64,000 nt of DNA from Emcibacter sp. (GTDB lineage: Bacteria > Pseudomonadota > Alphaproteobacteria > Sphingomonadales > Emcibacteraceae). Location: positions 1 through 64,000 of the forward strand of contig JAIOYI010000005.1 in assembly GCA_021741205.1 (NCBI GenBank). Reading direction: 5' to 3'. Below are positions 17,719 through 26,603 of this stretch, in pieces (the stretch's first letter is position 1; every line of letters starts with the position of its first letter). Under the pieces are notes generated by a model that saw only the letters and a program-made list of their open reading frames with translations, had not been told where the DNA came from and did no database searches. A program made the position numbers and the translations under genes.

Positions 17719-19614
17719 TTATTCTTTTTTTTCTGTTGATAGATTGAGTTCTATCCAAAAGATACTGCCTTGATTAGGGGTGCTTTTGACCCCGATTTTG
17801 CCGTTCATCAATTCTGTTAAATGTTTGGTAATGACAAGTCCGATGCCTGTCCCTTCAACATTATTCTTAATATCAATACGTTCAAAGGGTTGAAATAGTT
17901 TGGCTATTTCCTGTTGTGTTAATCCCTTGCCAGTATCTTCTATACTGATGCGTAATCTCTCATTATCTATTATCTCAGCGTCTATGGATATCATTCCTTG
18001 ATCACGATTATATTTCACTGCATTAGATAAAAGATTAAGCATAACCTGTTTTAGACGGGTATAGTCTGCATATACGGTATATCCCTTGTGACTGAGGTTA
18101 TCTATGATTTTGATGTTTTTTGTTTTTGCTGCCTCTTTGATCATGGGGATTGATTGCACCATAATATCATCAAGGAAAACCTGTTCCACTGAAACTGTTA
18201 ATTTCCCTGTCTCAATTTTGGCAAGATCAAGAACATCGTTAATTAGAGACAGAAGATGATATCCTGCATCAAGGATTTCTTTGATATTGGCCTGTTGTAT
18301 TTCACTAAAATCATCCTCATCAAGGGTCAATATTTGTGCAAAGCCAAGAATGGCATTTAAGGGGGTACGTAATTCATGGCTCATATGGGACAGAAATTCT
18401 GATTTTGCCTCATTGGCGCGTTTGGCCTCATGGGCTTTTTTAATCAAATCCTTATGGGTTTCAGAAAGTTCTGTTGCCATTTGATTAAAGGTTCTGGCTA
18501 AATCTCCTACTTCATCATTGCTTTCAACTTTAACCCTTTGCTGGAAATCTCCCTTCGCAATTTTTCTTGAGGCAAGCGTGAGATATCGAATGGGTTTAAC
18601 GATGGTTTGGCCAACGATATAGGCAATAAAGATGACAGATAGAAAAATTAAGATGAGAACAAAAAAACTTAGGTCTTTCATATATTCTATTGAGGTAAAG
18701 GCTTCTTTTACATCCTTTTTAACGACTATTCCCCAACGAAATGCGGGAAGATATCGCCAAGCGGCAATAACATCTTCACCTCGGTAGTCTTTAGTGATGC
18801 TATATCCTGTTTCGCCGTTAAGGGCATGTTGTATGGGAAGTGCCAAGGGTGAGTTATGGGGGTGTTCAAAGAAAACATCTGGGTTATTTACAAATTTTTC
18901 TGGCCAAATAAAAGAAACTTCATTGTTAATTTCCTGTGCCACGATAACTTCGCCTGTCACACCAATGCCGAAAGTATCGGCGACCACGTTAAGGGTCTTT
19001 TCAATATCAATTTGCAAGGCCACAATACCCAATAATTTTCCAGACTTTATGATGGGCATTGAAAGAAAGGCTGCTATTGTTCCGGAGGGTTTGTAGTACT
19101 CAAAAGCCGAAATACCTGTTTCAAATGTGGCCAAATTATCATGGACGATTTCCGCAAGGGGAGTGTCGCTATAGGGGCCATGGAATAAATTTGTCCCAAA
19201 ATCAGATTCACGCTTGACCGTAAAAATAATATCGCCCTTTGGGTTGATGATAAAGACATCATAATAACCGAGAGCCATAAAATTGATGGCTTGTTGTTGG
19301 ATCGTTTGAATCGATAAATTATAGGCTTCTGGATTTTCAGATAATGTGGAAAATTTATTTTCAAGGTCAGAAATGAGGTCTTCTGTTATGCTATTTTTTG
19401 TGAATAGCATAATATCTCCCATTAGTTTGTCGGTATAATTGGTAATCTGCTCAATTTTTTTATCAGATATTCTGGTAAGGTAGCCAAGTTCCGTTTTTTG
19501 AAATTCTATTTTAAATTCAGATAAAAATATTTGAGATATGAGCAAAATCGGTAATAGTGAAATCAGCACCAACCACAGAAATATTTTCAAGGAAATACTA
19601 TTGAGGAGCTTCAT
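17719..19614 (-). CDS. Membrane sensor histidine kinase with CACHE-like domain
   Basis: 631 residues. TM1 at about 9-31, periplasmic double-CACHE-like sensor 35-310 (IINPKGDIIFTVKRESDFGTN; MPIIKSGKLLGIVALQIDIEKTL), TM2 315-337, HAMP 338-391, HisKA with H413 in [17 protein letters not shown], HATPase_c to the end. No receiver is fused. The start overlaps the substrate-binding-protein gene by 17 nt, so the two are probably made together. The binding protein may deliver its ligand to this periplasmic domain, or the sensor may bind a separate ligand. The C-terminal codons are the intact source of the relic at 16525-16630. Confidence 0.92.
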   Translation of the reverse strand: MKLLNSISLKIFLWLVLISLLPILLISQIFLSEFKIEFQKTELGYLTRISDKKIEQITNYTDKLMGDIMLFTKNSITEDLISDLENKFSTLSENPEAYNLSIQTIQQQAINFMALGYYDVFIINPKGDIIFTVKRESDFGTNLFHGPYSDTPLAEIVHDNLATFETGISAFEYYKPSGTIAAFLSMPIIKSGKLLGIVALQIDIEKTLNVVADTFGIGVTGEVIVAQEINNEVSFIWPEKFVNNPDVFFEHPHNSPLALPIQHALNGETGYSITKDYRGEDVIAAWRYLPAFRWGIVVKKDVKEAFTSIEYMKDLSFFVLILIFLSVIFIAYIVGQTIVKPIRYLTLASRKIAKGDFQQRVKVESNDEVGDLARTFNQMATELSETHKDLIKKAHEAKRANEAKSEFLSHMSHELRTPLNAILGFAQILTLDEDDFSEIQQANIKEILDAGYHLLSLINDVLDLAKIETGKLTVSVEQVFLDDIMVQSIPMIKEAAKTKNIKIIDNLSHKGYTVYADYTRLKQVMLNLLSNAVKYNRDQGMISIDAEIIDNERLRISIEDTGKGLTQQEIAKLFQPFERIDIKNNVEGTGIGLVITKHLTELMNGKIGVKSTPNQGSIFWIELNLSTEKKE

Positions 19615-20854
19615 CTTGCCCTCCCCTTGAAATATTTTTTAGGATGACATCCCATTCTTTTTTATTACGGTAAGTTGGAAAGGGAACTGGTTTAACTCTA
19701 TATTTTGTTTCCCATATAATATCAAAAAGCCCCTCCTTATTAGCACGGCCAACATAGCTTTTCTTATTGAGATGATGATTATTTTTATCTATAGAAACCA
19801 TGCCTTGTGGAGCCATTATGCTTTGTTCGTTAAGGCTTCTGTATACTAAACTGGGGTCAGTGGTTTTAATACTCTCCGTTGCCTGCGCCCAAAGATTAAG
19901 CCCAATATAGCTCGCCTCCATCGGATCACCAACAATTTGATTTGAGCCAAACCGTTTGCGAATACGGTTGATAAAATCACGATTAACCTGATTATCAATG
20001 GATTGAAAATAATTCCAGACGGCATAGTGGGTGTTATGTTGCGCTTCGGGAATTTTACTGAGTTCGGTTTCCGAGATGCTGAAAGACATCATGGGGATAT
20101 CATCTAAACCCGCCAGATGTTTTTCTAGAAAAAAGGCCTTGTTACTGTCTCCATTGATGGTATTTAGGATGATATCGGGGCGTAATTCTTTAATTTCGGA
20201 CATTATGACATCAAAACCATCCGAGCCAAGAGGCAGATAGCGTTCAGCAACAATTTTGGCATTTTTTATTTTTGCGATGTCTCGAATAATAAAATTTGCA
20301 GTACGGGGGAAAATATAATCTGACCCCACAAGATAAATACGGGGGCCAAGGTTGTCTATGGCCCAGATCGTTCCTGGAATAATTTGTTGATTGGGGACGG
20401 CGCCTGTGTAGACGATATTGTTTGAATGTTCTAACCCTTCATACTGGACAGGATAAAAGGACAAATGATTGTATTTTTCAACAATAGGCTTTACGGCCTT
20501 GCGGCAGGATGATGTCCAACAGCCAAAAATAACATCTACTTTTTCATCGCGGATCATTTTTTCTGCTTCAAGAGCGGCCACTATGTTATCGGACTTGCTG
20601 TCATGAATAACCGCTTCGAGTTTTCGCCCGAGAACACCGCCTTTTTCATTAATTTCGTCTATGCCCATCAGCAAAATATCAACAAGCGGCTTTTCGCTTT
20701 TGGCCATGGTTCCGCTAAGGGAGTGTAGTATTCCTATACGAATGGGTTTACCCTTAGACCAATTTTTATTTTGCGTAAACAAAACCATAGCGGATATGAG
20801 GAGCAATAAAACAATGCTTATCAGAATACGGCTATATCTTGTTTTAATATTCAT
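19598..20854 (-). CDS. UrtA/AmiC-type periplasmic substrate-binding protein
   Basis: 418 residues. One hydrophobic segment at 10-27 without an obvious signal-peptidase site, so it may stay anchored. The mature part is a type I periplasmic-binding fold: IRIGILHSLSGTMAKSEK, IFGCWTSSCRKAVKPI, SFYPVQYEGLEHSNNIVYTG, GAVPNQQIIPG. These match the urea/short-chain-amide group (UrtA, AmiC, FmdD). No ABC permease or ATPase genes accompany it; instead kinase genes lie one base upstream and 17 nt overlapping downstream. A sensory rather than transport role is therefore likely. Ligand unknown; urea or an amide is the family-based guess. Confidence 0.88.
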   Translation of the reverse strand: MNIKTRYSRILISIVLLLLISAMVLFTQNKNWSKGKPIRIGILHSLSGTMAKSEKPLVDILLMGIDEINEKGGVLGRKLEAVIHDSKSDNIVAALEAEKMIRDEKVDVIFGCWTSSCRKAVKPIVEKYNHLSFYPVQYEGLEHSNNIVYTGAVPNQQIIPGTIWAIDNLGPRIYLVGSDYIFPRTANFIIRDIAKIKNAKIVAERYLPLGSDGFDVIMSEIKELRPDIILNTINGDSNKAFFLEKHLAGLDDIPMMSFSISETELSKIPEAQHNTHYAVWNYFQSIDNQVNRDFINRIRKRFGSNQIVGDPMEASYIGLNLWAQATESIKTTDPSLVYRSLNEQSIMAPQGMVSIDKNNHHLNKKSYVGRANKEGLFDIIWETKYRVKPVPFPTYRNKKEWDVILKNISRGGQDEAPQ

Positions 20855-20855
20855 A

Positions 20856-23800
20856 TTACTCGCTTCTCTGTAGTGCCGTTTTAATCGCCCTCAGGAGGTT
20901 GTTAATATCGATGGGTTTTGTAACATAATCATTAAAACCAGCGGCAAGTCCTTTTTCAATATCTTTGGGCATGGCGTTGGCACTTACGGCAATGACCGGT
21001 GTATTCTTTATATCTTCTCGGCTGCGCAAATGTTTCAGCACCTCATAGCCATCCATTCCAGGTAAATTAATATCCAATAATATAAGATCAGGTTTATGTT
21101 CCTTAGCGAGCTCCAAGCCCAAAAGTGGCTCATGAGCGCTCCACATATGCATATTTTTCTTTCGGGTCAGAAGTTGGGTCACCAAACGCAGGTTAGCGGG
21201 GTTATCCTCAATATATAATATTGTGTGGGCATCTTCTGATGTTGATTTTATTCTAGTTGTTTGGTGTGTTTTCTTAATGGGTTTATTTTCTTGAGAAGGA
21301 AGTAAAGTGTCGCAGATTATTTCAATCCAGAAAGTGCTGCCTTTGTCTTCGTGGCTTTCTACACCAATGCACCCACCCATAAGTTCAATTAAATTTTTGG
21401 TGATAACAAGCCCGATGCCTGTGCCTTCTATGCCTGTGTTTTCGGCACCGAGGCGACTGAAGGGCATAAAGAGTTGTTTTTGCTTTTCCAAACTGATGCC
21501 ATGACCAGTATCTGTTATGCTGATGCGCATAATGTTATTTTCTCTATCGTCAAAGCCAACAATGAGTTCACCATTATCACGGTTGTATTTTACCGCATTG
21601 CTTAACAGATTAATCAGAATCTGTTTCAATCTGGTACGATCTGCTTTAACGGCAATCTGTTTCTGGGATAATTCACTTAAAGTCAGGGGGATATTATTCT
21701 GGTTAAGGGTGATCTTAATATCACGATTTTGGGCTAAAGGTGTGATGAGCTGTAAACAATCATTGATAATATCGGTGAGCCCAACCGTTTCAATAGAAAG
21801 ATCAACGCGCCCGGATTCAATCTTGGCGAGATCTAGAATTTCATTAATCAAATCCAGAAGATGGTGGCCGGCTCTGATAATTTCATTGACATTTTCTTTC
21901 TGAGATTCGTTGAGGGGTGGGTCTTCCTCCATTTTGAGAAGCTGTCCGAACCCCATGATGGCATTCATAGGGGTGCGCAGTTCATGGGACATGCTTGATA
22001 AGAATTGTGATTTAGCACGATTGGCATTTTCCGCCTCTTCACGGGCATCGATCAGTGCCAACTCATTGTTTTTGCTTTTTGTAATATTGCTGTGGATTCC
22101 GATCATACGTGTGGGATTATTGTTATTATCGCAGCTTACTACGGTACCGCGGCATAATATCCATTTATAGTTGCCGTCTTTACAGCGCAGTCTGAGTTCA
22201 ATGGAATATTCATCTTTAATACCAGCCAAATAATCATCCAAAGCTTTCTTTACGTATGGCATATCGTCTGGATGAACGCCTGCTGTCCAGCTATCGATAT
22301 GTTGGGGAATTTCATTTTCTTTATAGCCGAGCATTTTCAGGTAATGGGCGGACATTTTCATCTCACCTGTTTTCAAATCCCAGTCCCATACACCGTCGCC
22401 TGCTCCATCCACGGCAAAAGCAAAGCGTTCCTCTGTTTCTTGTAATTTTCGTTCTGTTTCCAGTAATTTCGTCACATCCTGAAGTGTTCCTCTATGCAAG
22501 ATGGCATTGTCTTGATCATCAAATTCTACCCGCGCAATATCATGGATATAACGCACTGTTCCATCTGGCCGTAAAATGCGGTATGTGATATCCTTTTGTG
22601 TGCTACGCTCATACCAGCAACCTTTGCCATATACAGAATTATAGTCATCAGGATGGATGATTTTTTTTAAGAATGCTCTGTCTGGGATATTATTCTTTGG
22701 ATTAAGTCCTAAAATATGGAATATTTCTTTAGACCAAGTGCTTTCACCTGTGATTAAATTTCTTTGCCAATTTCCGATATGGGCCAGGGCCTGCGCCTCA
22801 CGCAATTGTTTTTCGCGCTCAATAAGGGCGATCTCCGTCTGTTTTCGGGCATCAATGTCTTGAACGACACCCAGCATATTAATGGCTTTTCCATTTTTGT
22901 CTCGAACCACATCGCCATTCTCCTGTACCCAGTGGATGGTTCCATCAGGCCATAGAACACGATGTTCTATTTTATATTGTGCGCCGGTCTCTATGCAATG
23001 GTTCACGCTATCAATCAACAATTGTCGATCATCGGGAAATACAGAGTTCAAGAAATTTTCATAAGTTGTTGAGGTGTTTTTTTTATCTAGACCAAATAGG
23101 GGCCAGATCTTATCGGACCAAAATAACTCGCCTGTTAATATATTCCAATCCCAGGTTCCAATATTAGCGAAATCCTGACTGTGTTTTAACCGTTTTTCGC
23201 TTCTTCTTAATTCTGTGATGTCGGTACGGGCAGAAACATATTTATAGGGTTTGCCGTTATCATTCAAAAAAGGAACAATGGTGGATTCGACCCAATATTC
23301 ACCACCATCCTTTTTTTTGTTGCAAACTATGCCATGCCATATTTTTCCACTGGAGATGGTGTTCCACATGTCATCATAAAATTCCTTGGAATGATGATCA
23401 GATTTAAGCAGACGGTGATTTTTACCGATGAGTTCTTCACGGGAATAGCCACTTATTTCGCAAAATTTATCGTTGACCGAGGTTATTTTACCCATCACAT
23501 TGGCGGTGCTGATGATATTATGCTGGTCTGCGGTCGCAATATAAAATCTGTTTTCTCTCACGGCATTGAGTAAATTATTATTTAGTCGATTGACCCAACG
23601 GGATCTTTTTGCTTTTGCAGTTATGGTTTTGATCAGTAAATTTACATCAACAGGCTTTGTTAAAAAATCATCACCGCCGAGTTCAATGGCTTCTATTTGA
23701 CGGTCAACATTTGATTCTGACGATAAGAATATAATGGGTAGCATGGCCCATTTGTCTTCTTGTCTTACAATTTGGGCGAGTTCGGGACCCGTGCATTCTG

Positions 23801-24383
23801 GCATATGATAATCGCACAGTATTATATCAGGTTTGAATGTCTCTATAATATCCAAGGCTTCAAGCGGATTGTTTAGGGTTTGTGTCTCCATACCAGCTTC
23901 ACGCAGCATAGAGGAATAATATTTAAGTGAAATTTTATCGTCATCAATCATTAAAATACGAAAGGGGTGTATGGAGGTTTTTTTTGTTAAACCATCTATT
24001 GTTCTGGTTAGTTTTGAAAGAGATAGGGGTTTATGTAAAAAACGTTTAGCCCCCGCCCTTGTGGCCGATAATCTTGTCTGAACGTCATTATGATCTGACA
24101 TAAAAATAATAGGAGGACAGTTTACGGCATTTTGCTTTAATTTAATAATGCTTTTTGCGCTGGCGGTATTGTCCCCATCAAAATCGGAATTGATGAGTAC
24201 AACGCTTGGCATTGCCTTTTTACAGCCATTTTCAAAATCATTTAAGGTCGTAAAAAGCTGGACGTTATAGCCCGATGATTTGAGTGGTGTAATTAAATTA
24301 TCCCTAGAGGTGCTGTCTTGGTCTGCAATATAAATAAGGATATCTTTATTCGTCTCCTTATATTTTGGTGAAGCAATACTCAT
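20856..24383 (-). CDS. Large multi-PAS hybrid histidine kinase
   Basis: 1175 residues, no membrane segment. Order: REC1 (14-130), REC2 (142-258, D191), PAS 275-395, then three PAS domains of the PAS_3 kind (about 405-515, 530-642, 652-768), HisKA with H800 in [17 protein letters not shown], HATPase_c, and REC3 (about 1052-1172, D1104). REC1 is degenerate: N65 stands where the phosphoacceptor Asp should be and the acidic pair is incomplete, so it is probably not phosphorylated. First gene of the sensory operon; a TTAA-N7-TTAA box lies 62 nt upstream. It likely integrates cytosolic signals with the periplasmic branch encoded downstream. Confidence 0.93.
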   Translation of the reverse strand: MSIASPKYKETNKDILIYIADQDSTSRDNLITPLKSSGYNVQLFTTLNDFENGCKKAMPSVVLINSDFDGDNTASAKSIIKLKQNAVNCPPIIFMSDHNDVQTRLSATRAGAKRFLHKPLSLSKLTRTIDGLTKKTSIHPFRILMIDDDKISLKYYSSMLREAGMETQTLNNPLEALDIIETFKPDIILCDYHMPECTGPELAQIVRQEDKWAMLPIIFLSSESNVDRQIEAIELGGDDFLTKPVDVNLLIKTITAKAKRSRWVNRLNNNLLNAVRENRFYIATADQHNIISTANVMGKITSVNDKFCEISGYSREELIGKNHRLLKSDHHSKEFYDDMWNTISSGKIWHGIVCNKKKDGGEYWVESTIVPFLNDNGKPYKYVSARTDITELRRSEKRLKHSQDFANIGTWDWNILTGELFWSDKIWPLFGLDKKNTSTTYENFLNSVFPDDRQLLIDSVNHCIETGAQYKIEHRVLWPDGTIHWVQENGDVVRDKNGKAINMLGVVQDIDARKQTEIALIEREKQLREAQALAHIGNWQRNLITGESTWSKEIFHILGLNPKNNIPDRAFLKKIIHPDDYNSVYGKGCWYERSTQKDITYRILRPDGTVRYIHDIARVEFDDQDNAILHRGTLQDVTKLLETERKLQETEERFAFAVDGAGDGVWDWDLKTGEMKMSAHYLKMLGYKENEIPQHIDSWTAGVHPDDMPYVKKALDDYLAGIKDEYSIELRLRCKDGNYKWILCRGTVVSCDNNNNPTRMIGIHSNITKSKNNELALIDAREEAENANRAKSQFLSSMSHELRTPMNAIMGFGQLLKMEEDPPLNESQKENVNEIIRAGHHLLDLINEILDLAKIESGRVDLSIETVGLTDIINDCLQLITPLAQNRDIKITLNQNNIPLTLSELSQKQIAVKADRTRLKQILINLLSNAVKYNRDNGELIVGFDDRENNIMRISITDTGHGISLEKQKQLFMPFSRLGAENTGIEGTGIGLVITKNLIELMGGCIGVESHEDKGSTFWIEIICDTLLPSQENKPIKKTHQTTRIKSTSEDAHTILYIEDNPANLRLVTQLLTRKKNMHMWSAHEPLLGLELAKEHKPDLILLDINLPGMDGYEVLKHLRSREDIKNTPVIAVSANAMPKDIEKGLAAGFNDYVTKPIDINNLLRAIKTALQRSE

Positions 24384-24444
24384 GATATGAATTTACCTAT
24401 TTCTAAACTTTATAATTATTCTAATATATATTATTAAAATAGAT

Positions 24445-24459
24445 TTAATAAAACTTTAA
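24445..24459. promoter_or_regulatory. Candidate CtrA box upstream of the sensory operon
   Basis: TTAA (24445-24448), 7 nt, TTAA (24456-24459) in the 110-nt gap between fliP and the hybrid kinase. This equals the core CtrA consensus. The gap is very AT-rich, so a chance match is possible. Confidence 0.4.
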
Positions 24460-24493
24460 TCTTTGGCAAGGTTTTTATATCAGTTTGGGGTCA

Positions 24494-25255
24494 CTACTGG
24501 AAGCTTTGAATAAGACTTCCAGCCACAAGATTCCAACCGTCCACAAGGACAAAAAAGATCAATTTAAAGGGTAGTGAAATCATAACAGGCGGCAGCATCA
24601 TCATGCCCATAGACATCAAGACCGATGCCACAACAAGATCAATGATGATGAAGGGTATAAAAAGCAAAAAGCCGATTTCAAAGGCTCTGCGAAGCTCGCT
24701 TATGATAAAGGCAGGGACAAGAACCTGAAAGGGTGTAGCAGCCTTATCTTCAGGGGGAGGAAGTTTGGATAAATCGAGAAATAACAATAGGTCCTTTTCC
24801 CGAACATGTTTCATCATAAAGGCATGAAAGGGTTTGGTTGTGTTATCAAAGGCGACCTCTTCGGTAATTTTTTCGGCGATGAGTGGCTCTATACCATTAT
24901 CATAGGCCTCTTTCATGGTGGGGGCCATGATGAAGAATGTCATAAATAATGCAAGACTGATAAGAACCACATTGGGCGGTGTTTGTTGGGTACCCATAGC
25001 ACTTCGAAGTAAAGAAAAGACGATAACAATGCGGGTAAAAGAGGTCACAACGATGATAATTGCAGGAGCAAGGCTTAACACTGTCATCAGTACCAATAGC
25101 TGTACAATTCGGCCTGAAAGGGTGCCTTCTTCCCCCATATTCAGAGATAATTCTTGTCCAAAGACAGTTTGGCTTCCCAAAATAAACAGAAAACTGCAAA
25201 GAGACAATCCCAACAAACTCAAGGTGAATTTATGTTTTTTTAAGAATGTTATCAT
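24494..25255 (-). CDS. fliP: Flagellar type III export protein FliP
   Basis: 253 residues with an N-terminal signal peptide (hydrophobic 12-33) and four further membrane segments. Conserved: VLSLAPAIIIVVTSFTRIVIVFSLLR, AMGTQQTPPNVVLISLALFMTFFIM and GMMMLPPVMISLPFKLIFFVLVDGWN. FliP forms the export-gate pore with FliQ and FliR, whose genes lie in the divergent operon. Its start overlaps the fliO stop (ATGA). Confidence 0.96.
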   Translation of the reverse strand: MITFLKKHKFTLSLLGLSLCSFLFILGSQTVFGQELSLNMGEEGTLSGRIVQLLVLMTVLSLAPAIIIVVTSFTRIVIVFSLLRSAMGTQQTPPNVVLISLALFMTFFIMAPTMKEAYDNGIEPLIAEKITEEVAFDNTTKPFHAFMMKHVREKDLLLFLDLSKLPPPEDKAATPFQVLVPAFIISELRRAFEIGFLLFIPFIIIDLVVASVLMSMGMMMLPPVMISLPFKLIFFVLVDGWNLVAGSLIQSFQ

Positions 25256-25554
25256 GAATTTTCAATTCTATTTATCTTAGGGGCTGACTTTATATTTTGT
25301 TCAATGACAACATCATTTTCGGCACCAGATAATATTAAATGTTCAACATCATCACGGCGGATTAAAATAAGTTTCCGTCTGGCATCCACTGTTAATATCT
25401 CAACGATATCTAATCTTTTATGCCTTGTTTTTGTAGAATTGACCGTAACACGTGCCATAAGGCCAAATCTTTTGGCACCGTAAGCAAAAAGCAGGATAAG
25501 CGCTAGAACAAAAAGCAGCGCCAGAATGAATTGAAAATATGATCCTACTTCCAT
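25252..25554 (-). CDS. fliO: FliO-like flagellar biosynthesis protein
   Basis: 100 residues: one N-terminal membrane helix (8-27), a basic stretch, then a small cytosolic domain with LDIVEILTVDARRKLILIRRDDVEHLIL, the pattern of FliO. FliO acts as a scaffold for FliP complex assembly. Weakly conserved family, so the call also rests on its place directly before fliP. Confidence 0.85.
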   Translation of the reverse strand: MEVGSYFQFILALLFVLALILLFAYGAKRFGLMARVTVNSTKTRHKRLDIVEILTVDARRKLILIRRDDVEHLILSGAENDVVIEQNIKSAPKINRIENS

Positions 25555-25874
25555 GGTTGATTTTCCTGCTTAGGGACTGTTTTTTTATAACTTTCTTCGC
25601 TCAGACGAATATTTTCATTATAGAGATAACTCAATATTTCAGATACAGGGCGTAAGGCCTCAAGGGGAATGTAGCTATCCACATCAAAGGCTGATAATAT
25701 TTCCACAAGATCTTCGTCTGTTCTGACTTTAATATCATTATCAAAGGCAATTTTAAGAATTTTTTCAGCATTTTTGCCTCTGCCGCTTGCGGTTATTTTT
25801 GGGATATCGGTCTTTGACCCATCCTGTTTCAGGGCGACAGCTTTTAATCTTGTATCTTTGTTATCTATTGCCAT
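25545..25874 (-). CDS. FhlB: free-standing FlhB C-terminal-domain protein
   Basis: 109 residues from ATG 25874 (MAIDNKDTRLKAVALKQD). A GTG at 25925 would add 17 residues without a visible ribosome-binding site. The rest follows the cytosolic domain of FlhB after its cleavage site: KAVALKQD, ITASGRGKNAEKILKIAFDNDIKV, DSYIPLEALRPVSEILSYLY. The NPTH autocleavage motif and all membrane segments are missing. Such proteins can stand in for the FlhB C-terminal fragment in substrate switching. A complete flhB lies at 28484, so this is an accessory copy. Overlaps fliO by 10 nt. Confidence 0.8.
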   Translation of the reverse strand: MAIDNKDTRLKAVALKQDGSKTDIPKITASGRGKNAEKILKIAFDNDIKVRTDEDLVEILSAFDVDSYIPLEALRPVSEILSYLYNENIRLSEESYKKTVPKQENQPWK

Positions 25875-26004
25875 TGCCGTACTAGGTTTCCTCTTCGTCG
25901 ATGAATTATGTCTGATAATAACCACAGCTTACAGATTTTGTCAGCTTAAAATGTGTTCTAGCAATATATATTTTATAAGCAATATTTTATATTATCCCAT
26001 TATA

Positions 26005-26019
26005 TTAACAAAATGTTAA
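26005..26019. promoter_or_regulatory. CtrA box between divergent flagellar operons
   Basis: TTAA (26005-26008), N7, TTAA (26016-26019) in the 278-nt gap between fhlB and flgB. CtrA is the alphaproteobacterial master regulator that controls early flagellar operons in Caulobacter and relatives. Its upstream kinase cckA is 3.7 kb away. No sigma-54 pattern was seen in this gap. Confidence 0.6.
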
Positions 26020-26152
26020 TTTTCCTGTTCCACAATGGGCGAATTATGGTGTATGGTTAACTTTACTAGATTATTATAAGAATACATATAACCCTTTTTG
26101 TAATGGTATTTATGATTGTGTGAGTAAGATACCATCTTATTAGGATAAAAAA

Positions 26153-26572
26153 ATGGACCTGAAATCTATATCACTTTTCAGTTCCTTAAGCCAGAAAATG
26201 GACTGGCTAACGGAACGGCAAAAGGTCCTGGCACAAAATATTGCCAATGCCAACACACCGGGATACGTCCCAAAGGATCTGAAGAAAATCAGCTTCAAGG
26301 CACATTTGGACCAAAGTAATTCAGCAGGTGGCGTGCGAATGCTTGCGACCGAGGGCGGACATATGTCTGGTGCGACTGATGGTGTTGCTAGCAATTATGA
26401 AATTAAGGTGCAGGATGCCGACTATAGTATGAGCGCACCAGATGGCAATGGCGTTAATCTTGAAGATGAATTGATCAAAGTCTCTGAAACACAGATGGAT
26501 TTTGCGACAGCGGTAAATTTATATCGCAAACATGTTTCGATGATCAAAATATCTTTAGGCAGAAACGGTTAA
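26153..26572 (+). CDS. flgB: Flagellar basal-body rod protein FlgB
   Basis: 139 residues. The N-terminal rod motif QNIANANTPGYVPKDLK (residues 30-46) and the C-terminal helix ETQMDFATAVNLYRKHVSMIKISLGR are typical of FlgB, a proximal-rod component exported by the type III apparatus. First gene of a six-gene flagellar operon. Confidence 0.95.
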   Translation: MDLKSISLFSSLSQKMDWLTERQKVLAQNIANANTPGYVPKDLKKISFKAHLDQSNSAGGVRMLATEGGHMSGATDGVASNYEIKVQDADYSMSAPDGNGVNLEDELIKVSETQMDFATAVNLYRKHVSMIKISLGRNG

Positions 26573-26603
26573 AATTATTTCGAAGAAAGGAGGCGTTATC
26601 TTC

